Shown here piece by piece: positions 33,181-41,006 of a stretch of 64,000 nucleotides of DNA; position 1 is the stretch's first letter; every line of letters starts with the position of its first letter. The notes beneath the pieces are model-generated. The model saw only the letters and a program-made list of their open reading frames with translations, was not told the DNA's origin and ran no database searches. The DNA comes from JAVVEG01 sp041751425 (lineage in GTDB: Bacteria; Pseudomonadota; Gammaproteobacteria; Pseudomonadales; Pseudohongiellaceae): positions 62,001 through 126,000 of the forward strand of contig JBGSXL010000013.1 in NCBI GenBank assembly GCA_041751425.1, in the 5' to 3' direction. Position numbers and translations under genes: made by a program.

Positions 33181-35367
33181 TTAAAAAGTCCCGCGGATCT
33201 TTAATGCCAGTTTTACCCCGGTATTGCTGCAGGAATCCTCGATTTCAGCCAGCGTGCCGTTGGCAATAGTGCCTCCGGTGTAGCGGGAGCGAGTCCGGCA
33301 ACGCTCCCCCTCCAGCATGTTCATGGCCTCAAAGCGGTACGTAAATCCGGCAAAACCGACTTTTTCGACGAAAACAGACAGGTTGTCGCCCTGTGCATAG
33401 TCCTCGATCTTGTCGATATCATAGAGTTTGCGATTGCCCTGCAGGCTGTGACCAAAGTTGAAGCCATAGTTAAGACTAAGATTGGGTATGTCATGACGCA
33501 TACCGACGCGATAGCTGCCACGTCCGGCCTGACGCAGGCGGCGATCTATGCCAAGGAAAGGATCTGTCACACTGGAATCTTCCAGTTGCAGGCCTAAAGT
33601 GACCAGCACCTCTGGCAGATTAATGAAACCCATGCGCAGGCTGGCATCCAGTGCCAGCCCATAACGTTCGCCATCGCCGATATTGCCATTGGCGGATTGG
33701 ATTGAAGTGCCTGTAGATACATCCACGCGATCGATCACATCTTCCAGATCGTGATAATAAATGCGTGAGTTCAGTACACCGGCATCCTGTGGCAGGCGCA
33801 ACTCCAGGTTAGCCTCGTAACGCCAGGACTGTTCCTGACGCAGATCGGGGTTACCGGCCATCGCATTCTGATCGTCATCGCCTGCGCTGGAGCTGGCGGT
33901 GAAATCCGCAAAACTCAGTTGTGAAACATCCTTCTCGATGACTGCTCGAAACTGCAGGGCAGGGGTGATATTGAAACGGTAATCCAGTTTCGGGCGCACA
34001 AAATCGAAGTCGCGTTTATTGCTGACATCACCGCTTTGCTCGATGGTGGATTGCTCGAATAAAAGCGTGCTTTCCAATGTCATGCGTGGATTGATTTGCC
34101 AGTTATGCACGGCGAAGGCTTCATAGCGAATCTCTTCAACAGTGGCATTTGTATTGGTGATCGGCGTTAAACCACCGAACTGATTGGAAGTCGGGCCAGC
34201 GGCCGTCAGCACCCCTAATTTCAATTGAGCGTCGAGAATGGTTTGGGCGCGCTCGATACCAATTTCCATGTCCTGACTGTCTGCCAGACTGAAATTATAG
34301 GAAGTTCTGGCAATGCGTTCGCGGTTGCGCGAAGTATTGTCCAGAAACAATTGTTTCGTGCGCGCTCCGCCAGCGACACCAAAGGCTTCCCGCGTAGAGG
34401 CGTTGTCTGCTTGGTTAACAATAAGCAGGAACTTATACATGCTGCCGTTGAGGAAGATGTGTTCATAGTCGCCGCCAATTTCCCAGTTCTCGCTGCTGCC
34501 TGGAATTTCATCGTATTCAACGCTGACTACTGCCGGTGTGGTGTTCAGGTTGGTAATGATGCGATCAGCAGTGCCATCCGGGTCCTGCGTAGAATAAAGC
34601 GCGTTGAATTGAATGCGATCACTGGGCGTAAGGTTGTAACCCAGATTCGTGTTCAGAGTGTTGGCAGCCTGCTCACGGTATTCCTGGCGAACTACAGTAT
34701 CATTGGGCGAAAAATCACCATTGATACTGGTTTCGAAACCGTCGCGGAATTCATAACGAGGCTCGGACTGAGCACTGAACAGATAATTGAAATCACCTGA
34801 TTGTCCGCTATAGGAAATTGCTCCTCCTGGCTGCACAGTCCCGTCGTGATAACGGTCAGTATTGACCTCCACTGAGGTGGTCGAGCGTGACTGCGAATCC
34901 AGTAGAACGATATTGATTATCTGCCCACCACCTCGTACAGCAAGGTCCCCGGAAGTGCCGCGAATGATTTCGATATACTGTACCTGATTGGCAGGAATAC
35001 GACTAAGCTGGCTACTGCCCTCATTTTCCTTCCCTGCCATGCGGCGGCCATTGATCAGAATCTGATCGCCACCCGAACCCAGACCACGCCTTTCATTGTT
35101 GTTGCCACCGCCACCGCCACCACTTCCGCCTCCGCCTCCGCCACCACCACTATTGAGAGCCAGCGAGATACCAGGTATGCGGTTGAGCATGTCATTGACT
35201 GAAAAAGGTTCGTACTGAGCAAAGAACTCTGCTGGGTAAGTGACAGTGGATTGATCATCTACAGCAGGCTGTGCGAAAACTGGTATGGCGAGCAGAGCAA
35301 AGGTGGCAGCTACTCCGCAGTCCCTCATTGACTGGCGCAAAGCCGCAGATTTCTTGCGATAAAACAT
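33181..35367 (-). CDS. TonB-dependent outer-membrane receptor with Gly-rich plug
   Basis: This 728-residue outer-membrane receptor imports an unknown ligand using TonB energy. It has a signal peptide (GVAATFALLAIPVFAQ), a plug domain with NDMLNRIPGISLAL, QILINGRRMAGKENEG and YIEIIRGTSGDLAVRGGGQIINIVL, and a long beta-barrel ending in LALKIRGTF with the C-terminal Phe typical of barrels. A run of about 20 mostly Gly residues is inserted in the plug after LALNS. I start it at ATG 35367 (MFYRKK), with GGGAGAG about five bases upstream; the open frame continues 98 codons further upstream through repeat DNA that I do not think is coding. No TonB, substrate enzyme or regulator is adjacent, so the ligand is open. 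Confidence 0.88.
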   Translation of the reverse strand: MFYRKKSAALRQSMRDCGVAATFALLAIPVFAQPAVDDQSTVTYPAEFFAQYEPFSVNDMLNRIPGISLALNSGGGGGGGGSGGGGGGNNNERRGLGSGGDQILINGRRMAGKENEGSSQLSRIPANQVQYIEIIRGTSGDLAVRGGGQIINIVLLDSQSRSTTSVEVNTDRYHDGTVQPGGAISYSGQSGDFNYLFSAQSEPRYEFRDGFETSINGDFSPNDTVVRQEYREQAANTLNTNLGYNLTPSDRIQFNALYSTQDPDGTADRIITNLNTTPAVVSVEYDEIPGSSENWEIGGDYEHIFLNGSMYKFLLIVNQADNASTREAFGVAGGARTKQLFLDNTSRNRERIARTSYNFSLADSQDMEIGIERAQTILDAQLKLGVLTAAGPTSNQFGGLTPITNTNATVEEIRYEAFAVHNWQINPRMTLESTLLFEQSTIEQSGDVSNKRDFDFVRPKLDYRFNITPALQFRAVIEKDVSQLSFADFTASSSAGDDDQNAMAGNPDLRQEQSWRYEANLELRLPQDAGVLNSRIYYHDLEDVIDRVDVSTGTSIQSANGNIGDGERYGLALDASLRMGFINLPEVLVTLGLQLEDSSVTDPFLGIDRRLRQAGRGSYRVGMRHDIPNLSLNYGFNFGHSLQGNRKLYDIDKIEDYAQGDNLSVFVEKVGFAGFTYRFEAMNMLEGERCRTRSRYTGGTIANGTLAEIEDSCSNTGVKLALKIRGTF

Positions 35368-35784
35368 ACATTCTCTCCCGGGTCCTGTTGTGTCCAGTTG
35401 GCTCTGTCCATGGTCTGGCAGTCGCAGATATTGTTGTTTGTGGCGTTCCTTCAGCCAGAAACCTGGCCGCGAGTATGCACAGAATCGCGTTTCAGCTGAA
35501 TCGAATTTTGGCGGCAGAATGTAATTTTTTGTGATTGCACGCTGCGTTGTACTCCGTAGTTCGAGCGGCGCTGTGGGTGGCCGCGCGCAGGACACGCCGT
35601 GAACCCATCCATGGGGGCTCGTCTCGCGCCGTCCAGGCGCTCCACGGTCCTGCGGGGGCATTACCTCACCACCGCTCTGGCTTCTGTGCGTAATTCTGCG
35701 GGTGGGTTTTGTGCTGAGCTGCGTCCGGAATAAATGGGGTCAGAGTAAAAATACAGTACTGTATTTTTACTCTGACCCCATTTA
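35368..35784. other. 417-bp intergenic region with two repeat elements
   Basis: From the TonB-dependent receptor towards slmA this holds the receptor promoter region, a GC-rich repeat-like element (35575-35660) and a perfect palindrome (from 35729). An open frame crosses most of it but translates to a low-complexity Arg/Pro/Ser-rich peptide, unlike a real protein. Confidence 0.6.
35575..35660. repeat. GC-rich dispersed-repeat-like element with internal hairpins
   Basis: On the minus strand the element runs through GGAGCGCCTGGACGGCGC, CCCATGGATGGG and TTCACGGCGTGTCC. It has small stems GCGCC/GGCGC and CCCAT/ATGGG. I recall near-identical 'ATGGATGGGTTCACGGCG' sequences as dispersed intergenic repeats in many gammaproteobacteria; only one copy is in this window, so that identity is from memory. 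Confidence 0.5.
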
Positions 35785-35786
35785 TT
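35729..35786. repeat. Perfect 58-bp palindrome (REP/RAYT-type element)
   Basis: Bases 35729-35757 are the exact reverse complement of 35758-35786, with no spacer. Each arm contains TGGGGTCAGAGTAAAAATA. The GGGGTCAGAGTAAA core is of the kind found beside REP-associated tyrosine transposases in gammaproteobacteria, and such a transposase lies at 46016-46987. The right end overlaps two bases of the slmA stop codon, so it may also serve as the slmA terminator. Confidence 0.9.
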
Positions 35787-36390
35787 AAGCTTCGTTGAAC
35801 GGGATGAACATGTTCGATTCCAAATATTGCCACTGCTCATCCCAGAACTCAGTGGGCAGCCGCTTGAACTCGCTGCGCACAAACTGCATCAGGCGCCCCT
35901 CGGCTGTCGCCAATAACAGGTCAGCCATTACAGCTGCGGAGATTGTAGTTTTCAGGTTCTCGCGGATCTGCGCCTCACGCAGAATCTGTTTCAGTTGCGC
36001 CTCAATTCTATCGAACATCTGCATAATGCGGATTCGCAATCTCTCCGTTTCACCGGTTAATGCATCGCCCGTCATCAAGCGCGTCATGCCCGGATTTTTT
36101 TCCGCGAATGTCAGCAGCAGAGTCAGAATTTTTTCACAACGTTTAGTTGCAGTGCTTTCTTCTACCAGAATACGGTTAATGCGGATGAACAAAGTATCTT
36201 CGATAAACTTGATCAGGCCCTCGAACATTTTTGCCTTGCTTGGAAAGTGACGATAGAGCGCCGCCTCAGATACACCAACTTCGCGCGCCAGTGCTGCAGT
36301 GGTAATGCGACCTCCCGGGCCGGTTTCCAGCATGCGAGCCAAGGCTTGCAAAATGTTTTCCTTGCGGGAAATTTTCAGTTCGGTTGCCAT
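35785..36390 (-). CDS. slmA: Nucleoid occlusion factor SlmA
   Basis: SlmA is a TetR-family protein that binds chromosomal SBS sites and blocks FtsZ ring assembly over the nucleoid. The 201-residue product shows the HTH region ITTAALAREVGVSEAALYRHFPSK and the SlmA-specific continuation FEGLIKFIEDTLF, ERNPG-like EKNPGMTRLMTGDAL and FVRSEFKRLPTEF. The length is normal. It is followed at its stop codon by a 58-bp palindrome and preceded by argB (stop-to-start gap 49 bp, same strand), an arrangement compatible with cotranscription from the argB side. The match extends over the whole protein. Confidence 0.95.
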   Translation of the reverse strand: MATELKISRKENILQALARMLETGPGGRITTAALAREVGVSEAALYRHFPSKAKMFEGLIKFIEDTLFIRINRILVEESTATKRCEKILTLLLTFAEKNPGMTRLMTGDALTGETERLRIRIMQMFDRIEAQLKQILREAQIRENLKTTISAAVMADLLLATAEGRLMQFVRSEFKRLPTEFWDEQWQYLESNMFIPFNEA

Positions 36391-36439
36391 GGGTGATTTT
36401 CAGCCTCTGCTATCTATCTATTAACGATGCTACGTAATT

Positions 36440-37363
36440 TCAGGCGCTGCTGTTTGCGGATGGGGAATCGGAATTGGTGATCAAAGTACCAACACCAGCA
36501 TTGGTGAAAATCTCCAGCAAGACAGCATGTTCTACGCGACCATCCACGATATGTGCACTGGTCACGCCGTGACCTACAGCATCCAGAGCGCACTCGATCT
36601 TCGGTAGCATGCCGCCGTAAATGGTGCCATCTGCAATCAGTCCATCCACTTGCTCTGTTGTCAGCCCGGTCAATACTTTGCCGGACTTGTCCATCACGCC
36701 GGCAATATTGGTAAGAAGCATCAGTTTCTCGGCACCCAACACTTTGGCGATCTCGCCAGCTACCGTATCCGCGTTAATGTTGTAAGTGGCACCATTGGCA
36801 TCGGAACCGATAGGCGCAATTACCGGAATAAAGTCGCTGTGCTCCATCATCTTCAATACTTCAATATTGATCTTCTCTACCGAACCTACTTGACCTATGT
36901 CCAACATCCTGGATTCCGCAGGTGTTGCGCCGGCCTTGTGGATCTTTTTGCGTTTGGCGCGGATCAGATTTCCGTCCTTACCGGTAATCCCCACCGCATT
37001 GCCTCCGTTCTTGTTCAAGAGCGCAACGATTTCCTGATTCACCAGACCGCCCAGCACCATCTCAACCACGTCCATGGTCTGGCTGTCGGTTACGCGCATA
37101 CCGTCCACGAATTCGGACTTGATATTGAGTTTCTCCAGCAGCGAACCGATTTGTGGGCCACCGCCATGCACAACCACCGGATTCATGCCCACCAGTTTCA
37201 TCAGCACGATGTCGCGGGCAAAGCTGTTTTTCAGGGTCTCGTCAGTCATGGCATTGCCACCGTATTTGACGACGATGGTGCAACCAGTAAAGCGCTGGAT
37301 ATAGGGGAGGGCTTCGGTCAGTACGCTGGCGATATTTTTGGCGGCGGCAAGATCCAGGGGCAT
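36440..37363 (-). CDS. argB: Acetylglutamate kinase
   Basis: ArgB phosphorylates N-acetyl-L-glutamate with ATP in the second step of arginine biosynthesis. The 307-residue product shows VVKYGGNAMTD (phosphate-binding lysine and glycines), VVVHGGGPQIG, VDGMRVTDSQTMDVVEMVL and YNINADTVAGEIA. The N-terminal extension with AAKNIASVLTEALPYIQRF is the helix typical of arginine-feedback-regulated hexameric NAGKs, so inhibition by arginine is likely. It lies between the phosphomannomutase gene and slmA on the same strand. Confidence 0.96.
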   Translation of the reverse strand: MPLDLAAAKNIASVLTEALPYIQRFTGCTIVVKYGGNAMTDETLKNSFARDIVLMKLVGMNPVVVHGGGPQIGSLLEKLNIKSEFVDGMRVTDSQTMDVVEMVLGGLVNQEIVALLNKNGGNAVGITGKDGNLIRAKRKKIHKAGATPAESRMLDIGQVGSVEKINIEVLKMMEHSDFIPVIAPIGSDANGATYNINADTVAGEIAKVLGAEKLMLLTNIAGVMDKSGKVLTGLTTEQVDGLIADGTIYGGMLPKIECALDAVGHGVTSAHIVDGRVEHAVLLEIFTNAGVGTLITNSDSPSANSSA

Positions 37364-37461
37364 AGGTGTCTCTTCTGGTCAATTCATTGGGTGTAAAGCA
37401 GTTGGTTTGTTTGCGCAGAGTATACAGAACACAGCAATTATTTCATCAGTCGGGGCACTCT

Positions 37462-38850
37462 TCAGAAGCCTATGTCCAGTTGATTATCAACTTTTCGCAG
37501 TAATTCCCGGAACAACTGTTGGATTGCATGGAGTGATTGTTCACTATTGGCTTCAAAGCGCAACAGCAATGCTGGCGTGGTATTGGAAGCCCGAATCAGC
37601 CCCCAGCCATCCTTGAAATCGGCACGCACACCGTCCAGCAGATTCACGGTACCATTCGGGAACTTCGCAACCCTGGCTATACGCTCCATCAGATCGAATT
37701 TTCGGTCATCACTAACGGCAATTCGCAACTCAGGTGTCACGATGCTTGCCGGCAGGCTTTGCAGCATGGTTTCGGCATCGTCAGACCCTGCAGCCAGCAA
37801 TTCCAGAAAGCGCGCCGCTACGTACATTCCGTCATCAAAGCCATACCATCGGTCCTTGATGAATACATGAGCGGAGAACTCGGCACCAACTACCGCGCCA
37901 GTTTCCAGCATGGTTTGCTTCATGAATGAATGACCGCTGCGGTTGATCACTGGTTTACCATTCAACGCCTGGATCATGGGCACCAGCAGATTGCTGCATT
38001 TAACGTCGAACACGACGCTGGGCTTCTCCTCCCCCGGGTTCTGGTATTTCGGCAGTATTGCACGGATGAACAGCATTAACAGGCGATCTGTGTCGATTAC
38101 GGTGCCGGAATTGGTCACCATGATCACCCGGTCGCCATCCCCATCGAATGCTATGCCCAGATCGGCCTGCTCCTGCCGAACACTGGCAATCAACTCGACC
38201 AGGTTTTCCGCGCAGGTTGGGTCGGGATGATGGTTAGGGAAGTGACCATCCACTTCGCAGAAGAGCTTGGTCACATGGCACCCCAGGGCTTCGAACAAAT
38301 CCGGGGCGATCAGGCAGGGCACAGCGTTCCCGCAGTCAACTACCAGGCGCAGGGGGCGTTTCAGTTCAATATCACTGGTTACGCGCTGTATGTAGGCATC
38401 TTTGATATCGAGCGAAGTCAGCGCTCCCTTACCGGTGGTGAACCCACCAAGCTCAATACGCTGTCGCAGTAATTGTATTTGTTCGGGATTCAGGCAGGTG
38501 CGCCGATTAACCATCTTGATCCCGTTATATTCGGCCGGATTATGGCTGGCAGTCAGCATTATCCCAGAGGAAAAAGCGGTTTCGTGTGTGGCGAAATACA
38601 GCAGGGGTGTGGGAATAATACCCAGATGAACCAGGTTACAACCTGTGGATAGGATACCCTTTTGCAATGCAACGGAGAGACTGGGGCTGGAAAGTCGACC
38701 ATCAGCACCGGACAGAAGCGTATTCTGACCACTTTCCAGCGCCAGGCTGCCGATGGCTTTACCAATGCGTTCGATGTTCTTTGCGGTCAGCTCAGTATCA
38801 GCAATGCCCCGAATATCGTAGGCTCTGAAAATGTTCGCTGGAACCGTCAT
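37462..38850 (-). CDS. algC: Phosphomannomutase/phosphoglucomutase (AlgC-like)
   Basis: This 462-residue alpha-D-phosphohexomutase interconverts the 1- and 6-phosphates of mannose or glucose, feeding polysaccharide, LPS and exopolysaccharide synthesis. The phosphoserine loop GIMLTASHNPAEYNG, the metal-binding DGDGDR and the sugar-binding GAEFSAHVF loop are present. I chose ATG 38850 (MTVPANIFRAYDIRG) because GGAAG lies eight bases upstream. The gene stands between argB and coaBC, as in Pseudomonas, but without the usual dut gene between it and coaBC. The sugar products may supply the large glycosyltransferase encoded 2 kb away; that link is inference. Confidence 0.92.
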   Translation of the reverse strand: MTVPANIFRAYDIRGIADTELTAKNIERIGKAIGSLALESGQNTLLSGADGRLSSPSLSVALQKGILSTGCNLVHLGIIPTPLLYFATHETAFSSGIMLTASHNPAEYNGIKMVNRRTCLNPEQIQLLRQRIELGGFTTGKGALTSLDIKDAYIQRVTSDIELKRPLRLVVDCGNAVPCLIAPDLFEALGCHVTKLFCEVDGHFPNHHPDPTCAENLVELIASVRQEQADLGIAFDGDGDRVIMVTNSGTVIDTDRLLMLFIRAILPKYQNPGEEKPSVVFDVKCSNLLVPMIQALNGKPVINRSGHSFMKQTMLETGAVVGAEFSAHVFIKDRWYGFDDGMYVAARFLELLAAGSDDAETMLQSLPASIVTPELRIAVSDDRKFDLMERIARVAKFPNGTVNLLDGVRADFKDGWGLIRASNTTPALLLRFEANSEQSLHAIQQLFRELLRKVDNQLDIGF

Positions 38851-38906
38851 AGATGGAGCTTCCACTGAGTTTAGTGCAGACGCTGTTTTACAACTCTGTG
38901 CTGCAA

Positions 38907-40118
38907 TTAAACCTTTATATCTCCCTTAAGTAAAATATCAAACCGCTGGCGAATCAAGCGCAGCATCTGTAGAGCCACAGCACCCTTGCTGGCCGGGCCT
39001 AGTGACTGCTCACCGTCATGCCACAATGCGGTGGCTGCAATGGAGTCGCTGTTGAAGGTTGCCCCCGCGTCGTTGGCGAATAACATATCGAGATTCTTGC
39101 GTGTCAACTTCTCGCGCCCATGCACCAGCAGGTCATGCGTTTCGGCGGCAAACCCGACCATGAAGGGGCGCCCGGCCAATGCCGCTACAGTACTGATGAT
39201 ATCCGGGTTGCGCACCAGTTCCAGGGTCAGCTTATCGGCGGATTTCTTGATCTTCTCCTGGGTTACTGCAGCGGGACGATAGTCGGCTACTGCAGCAACG
39301 CCAATAAAGATATCGCAGTCTGTGCAATGTGCCAGCGTGGCGGCCAGCATATCCTCGGCGCTGATTACGTCTATCCTGTTGACACGATCAGGCGTCGCCA
39401 GATTCACCGGCCCACTGATCAGGCTGACATGCGCGCCCGCCTGCGCTGCCTGTGCGGCCAATGCGTAGGCCATTTTTCCGGAACTGTGATTGCTGATGAA
39501 ACGAACGGGGTCTATGGCTTCACGCGTGGGGCCTGCTGTGATGCATAACTTCAAACCAGCCAGCAATCCTTCTTCAAACACGGCGGCGCTGGCCTGTAGC
39601 AATTGTTCGGGTTCCAGCATTCTGCCGAGACCAACATCGCCACAGGCTTGCTCGCCTTCGCCGGGGCCGAAGATAAGGTAGCCACGCTTTCGCAGTGTTT
39701 GCAGATTCTCCTTGGTAGAAGTATTGGCCCACATACCCTGATTCATTGCAGGCGCCACCGCGACCGGAGCTTTGGTGGCCAGCAGCAAGGTGCTCAGTAT
39801 GTCGCTGGCATGGCCGCTGGCTATGCGCGCCATGAAATCAGCACTGGCAGGAGCGACTAAAACAAGATCCGGCCACCGGGCCAGCTCGATATGTCCCATG
39901 CCTGCCTCGGCATCAGCATCGAGCAATTCAAGATGTACGCGATTGCCGGACAGGGCTTGCATGGTCAGGGGTGTAATGAACTCGGTGGCTGCATGCGTCA
40001 TGACCACGCGCACGTCTGCGCCGGCCTTCACAAAAAGGCGGCAGAGTTCAGCAGTTTTGTAAGCCGCTATGCCACCGGTTATGCCCAACAGAATGCGTTT
40101 ATTGGCGAGTCGTTTCAT
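38907..40118 (-). CDS. coaBC: Bifunctional phosphopantothenoylcysteine decarboxylase/synthetase
   Basis: CoaBC (Dfp) joins cysteine to 4'-phosphopantothenate using CTP and then decarboxylates the product with FMN, in coenzyme A synthesis. The 403-residue protein has the flavin-binding start ILLGITGGIAAYKTAEL, the decarboxylase His in THAATEFITPLT region and PAMNQGMWA, then the synthetase half beginning ITAGPTREAIDPVRFISN with HSSGKMAYALA. Both catalytic halves are complete. It is divergent from radC, in the conserved coaBC-radC arrangement. Confidence 0.96.
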   Translation of the reverse strand: MKRLANKRILLGITGGIAAYKTAELCRLFVKAGADVRVVMTHAATEFITPLTMQALSGNRVHLELLDADAEAGMGHIELARWPDLVLVAPASADFMARIASGHASDILSTLLLATKAPVAVAPAMNQGMWANTSTKENLQTLRKRGYLIFGPGEGEQACGDVGLGRMLEPEQLLQASAAVFEEGLLAGLKLCITAGPTREAIDPVRFISNHSSGKMAYALAAQAAQAGAHVSLISGPVNLATPDRVNRIDVISAEDMLAATLAHCTDCDIFIGVAAVADYRPAAVTQEKIKKSADKLTLELVRNPDIISTVAALAGRPFMVGFAAETHDLLVHGREKLTRKNLDMLFANDAGATFNSDSIAATALWHDGEQSLGPASKGAVALQMLRLIRQRFDILLKGDIKV

Positions 40119-40245
40119 GCGCGAAGACTAGCACAATTTGAGCTAACGCCGCTAACGAGCAGATTCCCCGGGCTCTGCTATTCTCCATAGGGGTGCGTTG
40201 CAATGAGTTGCATAAAAGGAGCGCGACTTGACCAGGAGGGTTGTT

Positions 40246-40920
40246 ATGAAAATCAAGGATTGGCCATTGGCTGAGCGGCCACGGGAAAAATTACTGAGTA
40301 GCGGGCCCGCGGGTTTATCGGACGCCGAGTTGCTGGCCATTTTCCTGCGCACGGGTATGCGCGGCAGAACAGCCATAGATGTGGCGCGCGATCTGCTGAA
40401 GAAATTTGGTTCTTTGACCGGCATACTCGGCGTCAGCGCTGCTGAATTCTGCACTGAACCGGGACTGGGGCCAGGCAAGTTTGTGCAGCTGCAGGCGGCG
40501 CTGGAGTTGTCACAAAGGCATTTACGCGAAAAGCTCGCCTGCAGTGACGCGCTGACTAATTCCGATCTCACTCGAGACTACCTGCGCGCCCGGCTGCGCA
40601 GCTATCAGCGCGAGGTCTTCGCTTGTCTGTATCTGGACAACCAACACCGCGTGCTGGCTATGGAGGAGTTGTTTCTGGGGACCATCGATGGGGCTGCTGT
40701 GTATCCCCGCGAAGTGGTCAAGCGCTGCCTGCACAACAATGCAGCAGCGGTGATCTTTGCTCACAACCACCCTTCCGGAGTGGCAGAACCCAGTCAGGCG
40801 GATATCAGTGTCACCAACCGCCTCAAAAGCGCACTGAACACCATCGACGTGCGCGTGCTCGATCATGTGGTGGTGGGTAACATGGACGTCGTTTCCTTTG
40901 CCGAGCGCGGCTTGCTGTAG
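40246..40920 (+). CDS. radC: RadC-family JAMM-domain protein
   Basis: RadC carries a JAB/MPN metal-binding domain; despite its name its role in DNA repair is disputed. The 224-residue product has a helix-hairpin-helix-like N-terminal half (RPREKLLSSGPAGLSDAELLA) and the JAMM motif HNHPSGVAEPSQAD with Glu earlier in MEELFLGTIDGA. I start it at ATG 40246 because AGGAGG lies six bases upstream; TTG 40228 is less likely. It is divergent from coaBC. In most relatives rpmB follows directly; here a 4.4-kb glycosyltransferase gene intervenes. Confidence 0.94.
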   Translation: MKIKDWPLAERPREKLLSSGPAGLSDAELLAIFLRTGMRGRTAIDVARDLLKKFGSLTGILGVSAAEFCTEPGLGPGKFVQLQAALELSQRHLREKLACSDALTNSDLTRDYLRARLRSYQREVFACLYLDNQHRVLAMEELFLGTIDGAAVYPREVVKRCLHNNAAAVIFAHNHPSGVAEPSQADISVTNRLKSALNTIDVRVLDHVVVGNMDVVSFAERGLL

Positions 40921-41006
40921 AACGGCAGCATTTATTGTGCGACTTCCCGCCGATAGCGATAACTCGGTACAATGCGGCTTTTGCTTAATTGCACGAAATA
41001 CAAAGG

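Noticed and set aside
35368..35661. 98-codon upstream extension of the TonB-dependent receptor
   Set aside because: The extension covers a GC-rich repeat-like element and has no signal peptide at its start. The true signal peptide and a GGGAGAG ribosome site are found at ATG 35367.
36650..37396. 248-codon plus-strand frame opposite argB
   Set aside because: It lies entirely antisense to a textbook acetylglutamate kinase; its translation is His-rich with no motif.
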